Assembly: GCA_035249985.1 (NCBI GenBank)
Contig: DATFFP010000029.1
Coordinates: 1-64,000 of the forward strand
DNA length: 64,000 nt
Direction of reading: 5' to 3'
Source: JAICNG01 sp035249985
GTDB lineage: Bacteria > Gemmatimonadota > Gemmatimonadetes > Gemmatimonadales > Gemmatimonadaceae
Shown: piece by piece, positions 7,585 through 15,389 of the stretch
Position numbering within the stretch: position 1 is the first letter of the stretch
Layout: each line of letters starts with the position of its first letter
Translations under genes and position numbers: made by a program
Notes under the pieces: generated by a model
Seen by the model: only the letters and a program-made list of their open reading frames with translations
The model's database searches: none
Told to the model about the DNA's origin: nothing

Positions 7585-8466
7585 ATGCTTCCTTCGATTC
7601 GTGCGACTGCCGCCGCGGCATTCGCATTCACCAGTATCGCGTGCGCCGGCTCCACACTGGGTAGCGGTGTCGGCGACGCGTTTCTCGAGACACCTCCATT
7701 CTACGCCGGAGGCCCGGTCACCGCGGCGGGGCGCATCGGTCACCTCGGCATCGGCTACCAGCGCGGCGCCACGCAGGAGCCGATGTTCGAGCCGGCGAAC
7801 GAGAGTGGAAGTCCCATCGCCGCCCTCCTCCGCGACATGAACGCCTACCTCGACTCGTTAGGGGCGAGCGTCCGCATCGTCCCCGCCGCGGCCGCCCCGG
7901 GTCGGTCGCCCGACGTGATGTTCAGCTGCGAGACCACTCCAGATGGGGACTGCGCCACCGAGGAGGAAGGCGTGCTCGGGGACCGCGCGGAGAAGATGCG
8001 TCTTGCCGTCGCTCGGCCCTCGGCCGAATGGACCGCCTGGCTGGCTCCCGCGCTCGACGCAGCGGGCGCATCACGAGCGCTGCTGCTCACGCTCGAGATC
8101 GGCGACTATCGCATGACGCAGAAGTCGTGGCGCGGCGACAAGGCGGTATTCCTTGGCACCGGCTACTCGGTCAACGTGCCGTGGCTGACGTCGCTCGAGA
8201 CGCCGGTGAACGTGTTGCAGCTGACCGGCGCGCTCATCGATCGCGATGGGAAAGCGGTGCGCATCGGTGCCGAAGGCCTGCTCGCGCGCCGTACGAGGCT
8301 TCTCGTCAGCAGCATCGGCGGGCAGGAGCTGATCAGCGATGACGACGTCCAGCGCCTGCGGGCCGCGCGCCGGGACGACCTCCCCGGTCAGCCGCTCGTC
8401 TGGCAGGTCGCGTTGCGCAACCTCGTCGCGCAGCTCACGGGGCAGCCGGAGCTCGCCCCGCGCTGA
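7585..8466 (+). CDS. Lipoprotein of unknown function
   Basis: A 293-residue protein. The signal MLPSIRATAAAAFAFTSIAC makes it a probable lipoprotein. The body reads GSTLGSGVGDAFLETPPFYAGG..., includes a possible disulfide in SCETTPDGDCATEEEG, and has an alpha/beta region (ASRALLLTLEIGDYRMTQKSWRG, GTGYSVNVPWLTSLETPVNVLQLTGALIDRDGK). I do not recognise the family. It diverges from the radical SAM cassette, and its last 32 bases overlap the convergent binding-protein gene at 8435. The start is the only ATG before the signal peptide. Confidence 0.65.
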   Translation: MLPSIRATAAAAFAFTSIACAGSTLGSGVGDAFLETPPFYAGGPVTAAGRIGHLGIGYQRGATQEPMFEPANESGSPIAALLRDMNAYLDSLGASVRIVPAAAAPGRSPDVMFSCETTPDGDCATEEEGVLGDRAEKMRLAVARPSAEWTAWLAPALDAAGASRALLLTLEIGDYRMTQKSWRGDKAVFLGTGYSVNVPWLTSLETPVNVLQLTGALIDRDGKAVRIGAEGLLARRTRLLVSSIGGQELISDDDVQRLRAARRDDLPGQPLVWQVALRNLVAQLTGQPELAPR

Positions 8467-9400
8467 GGCCGGCGGGCGCGTTTTCGCCCGAGACCACGGC
8501 GGCGTCGAGCGCGTCGAGGTGATTCGCGCGCAGGACCCGCCGTCCGTCCTCGGACATCAGGAACATCACGAAGCGCTCGGCCAGTCGCGGATGCGGTGCT
8601 CGTCGCGGAATGGATAGCGCATACACGATGGGCTCGCCGCGGACCGTGAGGCTGTCGCCCGGCCGGCGCCCCACGACGCGCACCGCCGCCGTCGCGTAGA
8701 AGGCCGAGTCCCTCATGTCGCCGAGGGAGATGGAGTCGGGGAGTGGGACGAACTCGAGCGACGCGCCGCGCGCGACCGACTCGTACTCGAACGCGTAGTC
8801 GAGCTCGGCCGTCTCGAGCAGCGCGACGAGGTCGATTTCCTTCGGCCGCACGTTGCGCGGCGGAATCGCGCGTTGGAGCCGCTCGGCCAGCCCCGGCTGG
8901 CGATAGTAGCGCTCGGCGAGCTGCATAACGAGGAGGGAGCGGTATCCGGCAGGATCGAGATCGGGATCGCTGTGCCCCGTTTCCACGCCCGGGCGCAGCA
9001 CGATCTGCCACCAGTTTGCCGGCGTGATGACGTCGGCGTGGCGCGATCGAGCCGTGTGAGCCAGCACCATTCGGTTGCGCGCGAATCGCGCATACCAGGA
9101 GGCGTGCTCGGGAACGAGCAGCTGAGGAAAGATCTCGTGGTCGGCGAGCGCGATGACATCGGGAACGCGACCGAGCTCGGTGACCTTCCGCGCCGTCTCG
9201 AGGCTTCCCGCCTGCTCCTGCTCGAAGCGAACCCCTTCGCGGACGGAGAAGCTGTCGAGGGCCGCGCGAATCGGTCGCGCGAGGCTGCCCGCGTTGAACA
9301 CCACGAGTGGCCCCGCGTCGCGGGCACCGTCGTCGGTCCCGGCTCCGTCGCCTCGACCGCACGCGAGCGCGATCAGCGCCAGGGCACCAAGTCGTCGCAT
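8435..9400 (-). CDS. Tungstate/molybdate-type substrate-binding protein (WtpA/ModA family)
   Basis: A 321-residue lipoprotein (signal ending LALIALACG). The mature protein begins PLVVFNAGSLARPIRAALDSF, with the oxyanion-binding FNAGSL motif of WtpA/ModA, and continues with VPDVIALADHEIFPQLL, PDLDPAGYRSLL and LDYAFEYESVA, which match the extracellular-binding fold. In known systems it delivers tungstate or molybdate to a WtpBC/ModBC permease. No permease or ATPase gene lies beside it, so it is an orphan here. The 3' end overlaps the convergent plus-strand lipoprotein by 32 bases. The oxyanion specificity is inferred from family only. Confidence 0.8.
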   Translation of the reverse strand: MRRLGALALIALACGRGDGAGTDDGARDAGPLVVFNAGSLARPIRAALDSFSVREGVRFEQEQAGSLETARKVTELGRVPDVIALADHEIFPQLLVPEHASWYARFARNRMVLAHTARSRHADVITPANWWQIVLRPGVETGHSDPDLDPAGYRSLLVMQLAERYYRQPGLAERLQRAIPPRNVRPKEIDLVALLETAELDYAFEYESVARGASLEFVPLPDSISLGDMRDSAFYATAAVRVVGRRPGDSLTVRGEPIVYALSIPRRAPHPRLAERFVMFLMSEDGRRVLRANHLDALDAAVVSGENAPAGLSAGRAPAAP

Positions 9401-9455
9401 GATTCAGAGATGATGCATCACCGACCGCGGTTGCATAAGGCCCGGTGCCTTCAGC

Positions 9456-9497
9456 TTGACGAGCGAGGGTACGCGCGTTATATAACCGCTTAGTTAT
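9456..9497 (+). promoter_or_regulatory. Promoter and operator of the ArsR/SRPBCC pair
   Basis: A -35-like TTGACG (9456-9461), a 17-nt spacer and a -10-like TATATA (9479-9484) put the predicted transcription start at or within a few bases of the ATG at 9496, with no ribosome site in front, so the message is probably leaderless. The perfect inverted repeat ATAAC-N6-GTTAT (9482-9497) covers the -10 and the start codon and would suit autorepression by the ArsR protein. Confidence 0.5.
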
Positions 9498-9831
9498 GAA
9501 TCGAGCGACCCGACTCGACCTCGCCTTTCGCGCACTCGCCGATCCGACGCGGCGGCGAATCGTCGAGCGTCTCGCCCGTGGCGACCACCCGGTGATGGAG
9601 CTCGCTCGTGAGTTCTCGATCACGCAGCCCGCCGTCACCAAGCACCTCGACGCGCTGGAGAACGCGGGGATCATCGGCCGGCGTCGCACGGGCCGACAAC
9701 GCATCTGCTATCTGCGCCCCACGGCGCTGGAAAGCTCCATCGAATGGATCGCGCGTTGCCGCCGTTTCTGGAATCAGCGATTCGACGCGCTCGACGCACT
9801 ACTCGCCGAGGACACTCGAGAGGAGGATTGA
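9496..9831 (+). CDS. ArsR-family transcriptional regulator
   Basis: A 111-residue winged-helix protein: LDLAFRALADPTRRRIVERLA, then MELAREFSITQPAVTKHLDALENAG (recognition helix) and GRQRICYLRP (wing). It lacks the metal-binding CxC motif and belongs to the ArsR subgroup that is paired with AHSA1/SRPBCC genes. The next gene begins 3 nt after its stop, so the pair is one operon. An inverted repeat overlapping its own start codon suggests autoregulation. The ligand is unknown. Confidence 0.9.
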   Translation: MNRATRLDLAFRALADPTRRRIVERLARGDHPVMELAREFSITQPAVTKHLDALENAGIIGRRRTGRQRICYLRPTALESSIEWIARCRRFWNQRFDALDALLAEDTREED

Positions 9832-9834
9832 CGC

Positions 9835-10284
9835 ATGGCTGCAACCGCCGCACCGGGCGCAACCGTCGTCGTGCGCCGCACGTTCAAGGCTCCAGTCAGC
9901 AGAGTGTTTCGCGCCTGGAGCGATCCCTCGATGGCCACGCGCTGGAGCTGGGGACCGGACTACGACACGGTCTCCATCGAGCTCGCCTGTCAGCCAGGCG
10001 GTACCTGGCGACAGCACATCCACGACCGCACGACGGGAGAGAACTGGTACTTCGACGGAGTGTTCAAGGAGGTCGTGCCGAACAGAAAGCTCGTGCACAC
10101 CTTCCACTTCACGAACGATCGTGGCTACGACGAGCCACCCTCACTGGTGACGATCGAATTCACCGACCGTGGCGAAGCCACTGACGTCGTGCTCACGCAC
10201 ACGCAGCTCGCGGAAGCGAAGGTGAAGGAGACCACTGACGGGTGGGGGCAGATCTTCGACGTCATCGAGCGGATGGGACAATGA
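9835..10284 (+). CDS. SRPBCC/AHSA1-domain protein
   Basis: A 149-residue START-like (SRPBCC) domain protein: VVVRRTFKAPVSRVFRAWSDPSMATRW, then GGTWRQHIHDRTTGENWYFDGVFKEVVPNRKLVHTF and the C-terminal helix GWGQIFDVIERM. These helix-grip proteins form a hydrophobic pocket for small ligands; the family also includes the Hsp90 co-chaperone Aha1 domain. AGGAGG lies 8 nt before the ATG. Co-transcribed with the ArsR gene, so it may bind or process the inducer (inference). Its stop codon lies at the edge of a repeat hairpin. Confidence 0.85.
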   Translation: MAATAAPGATVVVRRTFKAPVSRVFRAWSDPSMATRWSWGPDYDTVSIELACQPGGTWRQHIHDRTTGENWYFDGVFKEVVPNRKLVHTFHFTNDRGYDEPPSLVTIEFTDRGEATDVVLTHTQLAEAKVKETTDGWGQIFDVIERMGQ

Positions 10285-10367
10285 GGAACGAGGAGCGAGG
10301 AACGAGGAAGCGGCGGGCCGCCCTTCGCGCGCGGGGCTATCCCGGCACTTCCTCGTTCCTCGTTCCC
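10284..10367. repeat. Convergent hairpin, family B (gaggaacgaggaac word)
   Basis: Two copies of gaggaacgagga at 10283-10310 pair with cttcctcgttcctcgttcc at 10348-10366 (14 bp perfect core), with a GC-rich loop between. The element begins at the stop of the SRPBCC gene and runs to the end of the convergent META gene at 10369. Related single-armed copies are at 10826-10857 and 47929-47957. Confidence 0.75.
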
Positions 10368-10368
10368 G

Positions 10369-10824
10369 TCAGCTTCTCACGAACTTCGCCACCACCGTCC
10401 CACCTTCGCTCAACGCGAGCGTATCGCCGCTGATCGAGTACCGATCCGCTCGTTCGAGCACACGCACGAAGCGAGTTTCCTGGCGCATCCGCTCCTCCTC
10501 GACGCACGCCATCTTCGTGCTGAAGAGATCGGAGAACTGGATGCGGTCGCCGTCAGCCTCGTAGCGCCCGCCCATCGAGTTGCAGCCCGTCGCGCCGCCG
10601 ACCCGATCGACGCTGTCGCGGGAGAAGATCAGGTGCGGCTCGCGCGCGCCGCCGCCTGCGAGCGACGGTTGACCTTCGAGCTCCACCAGCCGCCATCGCG
10701 GTCCAACGAGGGCACTCGTCGCGGTCACCGAGCCGGTCGGCGACGCGGTGTCATCGACAGGTGCTGGCGACTTCGCGCACGCAACCGCCAGGGCGAGTCC
10801 GAGCCACAGCGTGGTCGCTTTCAC
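10369..10824 (-). CDS. META-domain lipoprotein (HslJ-like)
   Basis: A 151-residue lipoprotein (signal MKATTLWLGLALAVAC). The META domain is clear: GPRWRLVELEGQP, HLIFSRDSVDRVGGATGCNSMGGRYEADGDRIQFSDLFSTKMAC and RYSISGDTLALSEGG. META/HslJ proteins are outer-membrane-associated stress proteins; E. coli HslJ contributes to novobiocin resistance, and no enzymatic activity is established. Just downstream of the DUF4230 gene on the same strand, with a 12-nt gap containing a repeat word. Start ATG 10824 begins the signal peptide directly. Confidence 0.85.
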   Translation of the reverse strand: MKATTLWLGLALAVACAKSPAPVDDTASPTGSVTATSALVGPRWRLVELEGQPSLAGGGAREPHLIFSRDSVDRVGGATGCNSMGGRYEADGDRIQFSDLFSTKMACVEEERMRQETRFVRVLERADRYSISGDTLALSEGGTVVAKFVRS

Positions 10825-10825
10825 G

Positions 10826-10857
10826 TTTCTTCCTCCTCATTCCTCGTCCCTCGTTCT
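10826..10857. repeat. Single-armed family B repeat
   Basis: The string cttcctcctcattcctcg, continuing to ccctcgttc, is the family B word (gaggaacgagg and variants) read on the other strand. It spans the 12-nt gap between the META and DUF4230 genes and supplies the last codons and stop of DUF4230 (RTRDEE-stop). No pairing arm is adjacent. Confidence 0.6.
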
Positions 10858-11451
10858 GACGGTAGGCACGTCGCGAAACGTGACTTCCGCGACCCACCCG
10901 TCGACACCGAACATCGTCTCCAGCATCTCCTTCGCGCTCGCCTCGGCCCGCGCCGTCAGCCGCATCTGCTCCGCCGATCGCGCGAGCTGCTGGCGGGCCA
11001 ACTGAAAAATCCGATCGCGATCCTCCGACCGGAACGGGTTCCACAAGCCGCGCTGTTCGTCATAGGTGTTGATGTCGGTGACCTCCGTCGCGAGCAGCGA
11101 CGCGTGCGGCAACGCGATGTCGATGCGGCGCGCTTCCTCGTCGATCTTCACGTCGGCGCCTGATTTGAGATCGACCCCAGCGAGGAGCCGTGCCGTCACC
11201 ACCACGAGCGATTGCTTGGTCGACCCATACCACGTGTTGCGGTAGACCAGCACGTCCCGAACGGTGGCCTCGACCGACACGAGCTTGGCCACGTTCTGCA
11301 CGCGGTCGACGACGAGCTCATGCGTAACCGTCGTCGTGTTCTTCCGACCGGTGAGAAATCCGCCGATCGTCGAGCACTGCTGAAGTCCGATGCCGAGGAT
11401 GAGCGCAGTGGCCGCAACCGGAAGGAGCCAGGGGCGTAGGCGGGGATTCAT
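10837..11451 (-). CDS. DUF4230 membrane-anchored protein
   Basis: A 204-residue protein with an N-terminal signal anchor (PWLLPVAATALILGIGLQQ) and a body matching DUF4230: TVTHELVVDRVQNVAKLVSVEATVRDVLVYRN, SLVVVTARLLAGVDLKSGADVKID, RRIDIALPHASLLATEVTDINTYDEQRGLWN and RQQLARSAEQMRLTARAEASAKEMLETMF. DUF4230 proteins are widespread single-pass envelope proteins of unknown function. The last six residues are encoded by an intergenic repeat word, so the C-terminus may be recent. Start ATG 11451 is followed by positive residues and the hydrophobic segment. Confidence 0.8.
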   Translation of the reverse strand: MNPRLRPWLLPVAATALILGIGLQQCSTIGGFLTGRKNTTTVTHELVVDRVQNVAKLVSVEATVRDVLVYRNTWYGSTKQSLVVVTARLLAGVDLKSGADVKIDEEARRIDIALPHASLLATEVTDINTYDEQRGLWNPFRSEDRDRIFQLARQQLARSAEQMRLTARAEASAKEMLETMFGVDGWVAEVTFRDVPTVRTRDEE

Positions 11452-11457
11452 GAAGTC

Positions 11458-11545
11458 GATTGCAGATTAACGGATTGCTGATCGCGTATGGCGCGACGGA
11501 GAGTATCCATGCGCCATCCGCAATCAGCAATCCGTAATCCGCAGC
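11458..11545. repeat. Intergenic hairpin, family F (gattgcggatt word)
   Basis: Imperfect inverted repeat: left arm attgcagattaacggattgc and on to tatggcgc (to 11494), right arm gcgccatccgcaatcagcaa and on to ccgcag (11511-11544). Each arm is built from variants of gattgcgga/gattacgga. It lies between the start of the DUF4230 gene and the end of the next gene upstream, all on the minus strand. Confidence 0.75.
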
Positions 11546-11551
11546 CCGAGC

Positions 11552-12082
11552 TCACCGTATCGTGACGTACCTCTCCAGCCTCGCCACCTCGGCGCTGTCG
11601 ACGTACTTGCCGATCTCGCGACGGAAGCGCTCGATCGAGTTGTACGGACGGTATTCCTCGAACTCGTGCTGCATGCGCGGACCGACACCGGGGATCAGCA
11701 GGATCTCCTCATCGCTCGCGTTGTTGAGGTCGATCGGCCGCCAGAGGCGCGTGTACACGCTGTCGCGCTCTGCCTCGGTGAGGTGGCTTGCGAGGGCGCG
11801 GTCGACCGCGAGCATGTTGTCGTACTGCCGCCCGCGCAGTACCGCCTCGGCGGCCGCCGAGTCCATGCCGGGAAGCGCGATCAGCTGTTCGCGACTGGCA
11901 GTGTTCGGATCGAGGAAGGTCGCCGAAGTCTCGGTGGACCCCGCCGAAGCGGTGGTCTCGGTCGCCGCGGGAGTGACCGTATCAGCTGCCTGATCACCGT
12001 CGCGGCCCGCGTCCCCGCAGGCGGCGGTAGACACGGCCCATACGAGGGCAAATGGAACGAGCGAAGCGCGCGCGCGAGTCAT
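11552..12082 (-). CDS. Helix-hairpin-helix (ComEA-like) lipoprotein
   Basis: A 176-residue protein with signal LVPFALVWAVSTAAC (lipobox), a Thr/Ala-rich linker, and two helix-hairpin-helix segments: FLDPNTASREQLIALPGMDSAAAEAVLRGR and IDLNNASDEEILLIPGVGPRMQHEFEEYRPY. ComEA-type HhH domains bind double-stranded DNA at the envelope during uptake, but other HhH lipoproteins have no known role. Start ATG 12082 has AGGAG 6 nt upstream; the longer open frame to 12481 runs antisense into the next gene and is rejected. Diverges from the L,D-transpeptidase gene. No other competence gene is nearby. Confidence 0.75.
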   Translation of the reverse strand: MTRARASLVPFALVWAVSTAACGDAGRDGDQAADTVTPAATETTASAGSTETSATFLDPNTASREQLIALPGMDSAAAEAVLRGRQYDNMLAVDRALASHLTEAERDSVYTRLWRPIDLNNASDEEILLIPGVGPRMQHEFEEYRPYNSIERFRREIGKYVDSAEVARLERYVTIR

Positions 12083-12206
12083 TGGTTCTCCTGCGGTTGG
12101 CGTTGGCGTTGACATGCTCCGTACGGCGCGAGCTCGGCCCTTTTGCGATGGCACTGCTTCTGCCATTGTGAGGGCCGCTGGCAACTCGAACGGAGACCTA
12201 ATCCAC

Positions 12207-13955
12207 ATGCAAGATACGCTGCACAGGCCCCTGGCGCGTCGTCGCGCGGGGCTTCTCGGCACAGGCATACTGGCGGTCGCGCTCATCGCAGGCTGTCGCA
12301 ACCAGGACGCCGCGACCCCGGAAAGCCACCTGGGTGACGTCGCGGAGACGTGGAGTCCCGAAGGCCTCGCGAAAGTCCGCAACATCCCGGTCGCCGCGAT
12401 ACAGCAGGCGATCGAAGCCCGTGTTGCGAGCGGGAAGCGGCCCAAGGGGCTCGACGAGGGCGATTGGGCGCGCGTCGTCAAGCTGTACGAGCACTACCAG
12501 AACGTGCCCCTGTGGCTGGAGGAGGACGCTGACAGCGAGCGTGCGGACCAGCTGGTCGATGCCCTGGCGACCGTGCACGAGCATGGGCTCGTCGGCAACG
12601 CCTACCCGCTGGAGGAGCTTCGGGCGGCGCTCGCACCGATCGACAAGAATCGCCGTCCGCGCGTGGAACAGCTCGCTGAAGCCGACGTCGTGCTGACGTC
12701 GATCTATGTCGCGCTCGGCGAAGATCTGCTCACCGGTCAGATCGACCCCGGGAAGGTCTCGCCCGACTGGCGCATCCGTCAGTCGACCGCGGACGTCGAT
12801 AGCCTGCTCGCGCGCACGCTTCGCGGCAGCCCGCTCGCTCGTGCCATCGAGCTCATGCGTCCGCAGGACGAGCAGTACAGCGCGCTGCGCGAGCAGCTCA
12901 AGCGGTATCGCGAGATCGCTGCCGCCGGTGGCTGGACGAAAGTTCCCGGTGGTCCTTCGCTCCGTCCTGGGGACACCGCACAGGTGGAGCGGCTGAGAGC
13001 ATTGCGTGAGCGTCTCGCCGTCGAGGACTTCATTGAGCGCGGCGAGATCAGCGGCGATTCGGCGGGACGGGCGATCTACGAGGGCGAGCTCGCGGGAGCC
13101 GTCGCCTCGTTTCAGCGTCGCCACGGCATCGTCGTGGACAGCATCCTCGGCGCCGGCACGCTCGCGTCGCTGAATCAGACCGCGCAGTACCGCGCCGGAC
13201 AGATCATGGCGAATCTCGAGCGGTATCGCTGGATGCCACGGTCGTTAGGCGACCGGTATGTGTACGTGAACGTGCCGGCGTTTCACCTCGATGCCTACGA
13301 GGGTGGGAAGCCGGTCCTCTCGATGAAGGTGATCGTCGGGCAGGACTACGCCGATCAGGCGACGCCCGCGTTCGCCGACTCGATGGTGTACCTCGAGTTC
13401 GCGCCGTACTGGAACGTGCCGGAGAAGATCGCCGAGGAAGAGCTGTGGCCGAAGATCAACGCCGATCCCGACTACCTCGAGCGCAATGATTACGAGATCG
13501 TGGAAGACCGCGGCGGGCCGCGCATCCGGCAGCGCCCGGGCAAGAAGAACGCGCTGGGCACGGTAAAGTTCATCTTCCCGAACGATCTCAACATCTACCT
13601 GCACGACACGCCCGATCATTCGCTGTTCGATCGCGACGTGCGCGCGTTCAGCCACGGATGCATTCGTGTCGAGAAGCCGCTGGAGCTCGCGAAGTACGCG
13701 CTCGCGGGAACGCCTGGGTGGACGGACGATCGCATCGAGCGCGCGACGCAGGGAACGAATCGTCAGGTGGTGCTCAAGCAGAAGATCCCCGTCTACATCG
13801 TGTACTTCACCGCGTACGTGCGCGACGGCAATTTGTGGTTCGCGAACGACCTGTACGAGCGCGACAGCGAGCTGGTGAAGCTGGTCGCGCGCTCGGCGAT
13901 TCCGTCGCCCCAGGAAGTGGCGCTGTTGGCGGAGCTGCGGAAGTTGGCGGACTGA
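12207..13955 (+). CDS. L,D-transpeptidase (YcbB/LdtD-like) lipoprotein
   Basis: A 582-residue envelope enzyme that forms 3-3 cross-links in peptidoglycan. Order: signal with lipobox (LAVALIAGC, about residues 17-29); a long N-terminal scaffold domain (WARVVKLYEHYQNVPLWLEE, ALATVHEHGL); a peptidoglycan-binding segment (AGAVASFQRRHGIVVDSILGAGTLASLNQ); and the YkuD catalytic domain with HDTPDHSLFDRDVRAFSHGCIRVEKP, which holds the catalytic His and Cys (SHGCIRV). This domain order and length match YcbB. Start ATG 12207 begins the signal; upstream in-frame starts are unlikely. It is followed 1 nt after its stop by a repeat hairpin and then by a phosphofructokinase gene. Confidence 0.9.
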   Translation: MQDTLHRPLARRRAGLLGTGILAVALIAGCRNQDAATPESHLGDVAETWSPEGLAKVRNIPVAAIQQAIEARVASGKRPKGLDEGDWARVVKLYEHYQNVPLWLEEDADSERADQLVDALATVHEHGLVGNAYPLEELRAALAPIDKNRRPRVEQLAEADVVLTSIYVALGEDLLTGQIDPGKVSPDWRIRQSTADVDSLLARTLRGSPLARAIELMRPQDEQYSALREQLKRYREIAAAGGWTKVPGGPSLRPGDTAQVERLRALRERLAVEDFIERGEISGDSAGRAIYEGELAGAVASFQRRHGIVVDSILGAGTLASLNQTAQYRAGQIMANLERYRWMPRSLGDRYVYVNVPAFHLDAYEGGKPVLSMKVIVGQDYADQATPAFADSMVYLEFAPYWNVPEKIAEEELWPKINADPDYLERNDYEIVEDRGGPRIRQRPGKKNALGTVKFIFPNDLNIYLHDTPDHSLFDRDVRAFSHGCIRVEKPLELAKYALAGTPGWTDDRIERATQGTNRQVVLKQKIPVYIVYFTAYVRDGNLWFANDLYERDSELVKLVARSAIPSPQEVALLAELRKLAD

Positions 13956-14046
13956 CTAGAGGCGCTGAAAGCGCTGGGGGCGCTGGCAGCGCTGAAGGAC
14001 AAGCAGTTCAGCGCCTCTAGCGCCTCCAGCGCCTTCAGCGCCTTTT
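13956..14046. repeat. Hairpin of 9-bp words, family E (ggcgctgaa), terminator-like
   Basis: The left arm consists of four variants of the 9-mer (aggcgctgaa, agcgctggg, ggcgctggc, agcgctgaa) and pairs with the right arm ttcagcgcctctagcgcctc and so on, followed by a run of five T. It starts at the stop of the transpeptidase gene and ends 7 nt before the next start, so it probably terminates plus-strand transcription. Confidence 0.8.
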
Positions 14047-14052
14047 TCTCTC

Positions 14053-15243
14053 ATGCCTCCCAGCAAGGGAACCATCGCGATCCTGACCGGCGGCGGAGAC
14101 GTCCCCGGTCTCAACCCCGCGATCCGGGCGATCACCATCCGGGCTCTGCGGGAAGGGTACCGCGTCGTCGGCATCCGCCGCGGATGGGCGGGTCTCGTCG
14201 ACTACAGTCGCGAGAAAGGTGTGGACAATAGCGAGAGCGTGCAGGAGCTCTCCGAAGCGATCGTGAACCGCGCCGGCCGCACCGGCGGCACGTTCCTCCA
14301 CACGTCGCGCACCCGGCCCAGCCACCTGCCGCGCGCGCGTGTGCCGGCTCACCTCAGCGGATACGACGCCGAAATCAACGACGTGACACCCGACGTGCTC
14401 AAGAACCTCGAGCACATCGGCGTGGACGCGCTCATCCCCATCGGGGGTGACGACACGCTCAGCTATGGAAAGCGACTCCACGACGAAGGGATGCACGTCG
14501 TCGCGATTCCGAAGACGATGGACAACGACGTCTATGGCACCGACTACTGCATCGGGTTCAGTACCTGCGTCACCCGCACGATCGAGCTCACGCACCGGCT
14601 ACGGACGTCGGCAGGGTCGCACGAGCGCTTTCTGGTGATCGAAGTCTTTGGCCGATATGCCGGGTTCACCGCGCTGCTTCCCACGATGGCCGGCGCGGCC
14701 GATCGCTGTCTCATCCCCGAGTACGCGGCCGACGTCGAGCAGCTGACCGAGCTCATGGTCTACGACCACAACCGGCACACGAGCAAGTATTCGGTGGCGC
14801 TGGTATCCGAGGGCGCGAGTCTCAGCGCGCACGAGGGGATGAGCTTCGAGAGCGAGGAGACCGACATGTTCGGTCACAAGAAGCTCGGCGGCGTGGGCGA
14901 CAAGATCGCCGCGGCGCTCAAGGAGTATTCGCCGAAATACAACAGGGGCCGGCGTATCGACGTCGTCAACCAGCGACTGGGCTACCTCGTTCGCTCCGGT
15001 GACCCCGACGCGCTCGACTCGATCGTGCCGATGGCGTTCGGCAATCTCGCCCTGCAGCTGGTGCTGAAGAAGCAATACGGCCGTCTGGTAAGCATCCACC
15101 GCGGCGTCTACGACAGCGTCCCGATCACGAGCGTGACGTCGGAGAAGAAAGTGGTGGACGTCAAGAAGTACTACAACACCGAGCGATTGCGGCCGATCTA
15201 CGAGTTCGACGGGGCACCGCTGTTCATCATGACGAGCGACTAG
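14053..15243 (+). CDS. pfkA: 6-phosphofructokinase, probably pyrophosphate-dependent
   Basis: A 396-residue group A phosphofructokinase. Seen: GTIAILTGGGDVPGLNPAIRA (phosphoryl donor loop), IPIGGDDTLSYG, AIPKTMDNDVYGTD (catalytic loop with the acceptor Asp) and LVIEVFGRYAGFTA (MGR-like region). The residue after GGD is Asp, and the loop reads PKTxDND with Lys; in this family the GGDD/PKT combination marks pyrophosphate-dependent enzymes, while ATP enzymes have GGDG. Donor use is inference from those residues. It catalyses fructose 6-phosphate to fructose 1,6-bisphosphate. The gene lies between two repeat hairpins and seems to be its own transcription unit. Confidence 0.9.
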   Translation: MPPSKGTIAILTGGGDVPGLNPAIRAITIRALREGYRVVGIRRGWAGLVDYSREKGVDNSESVQELSEAIVNRAGRTGGTFLHTSRTRPSHLPRARVPAHLSGYDAEINDVTPDVLKNLEHIGVDALIPIGGDDTLSYGKRLHDEGMHVVAIPKTMDNDVYGTDYCIGFSTCVTRTIELTHRLRTSAGSHERFLVIEVFGRYAGFTALLPTMAGAADRCLIPEYAADVEQLTELMVYDHNRHTSKYSVALVSEGASLSAHEGMSFESEETDMFGHKKLGGVGDKIAAALKEYSPKYNRGRRIDVVNQRLGYLVRSGDPDALDSIVPMAFGNLALQLVLKKQYGRLVSIHRGVYDSVPITSVTSEKKVVDVKKYYNTERLRPIYEFDGAPLFIMTSD

Positions 15244-15303
15244 CGGGGGCGCTGGACAAGCGCTTTCCCAGCGCGTTCCCAGCGCGTTCCCAGCGCCCTT
15301 GTT
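15244..15303. repeat. Repeat of ttcccagcgcg word with flanking inverted arm
   Basis: Directly after the phosphofructokinase stop, gggggcgctgg pairs with ccagcgccc, and between them lie three tandem variants of the 11-mer ttcccagcgcg. It is followed by a short T-rich run. Related to the 9-mer family E upstream, and probably terminator-like. Confidence 0.6.
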
Positions 15304-15389
15304 TCTTCATTCGGCCGCTCAAGCTGCCCCTGGCCCCGATGTTGAAGGTGTCGTCCTCATCTGACGCCCAATCGGGAGGACCTGTGGAC

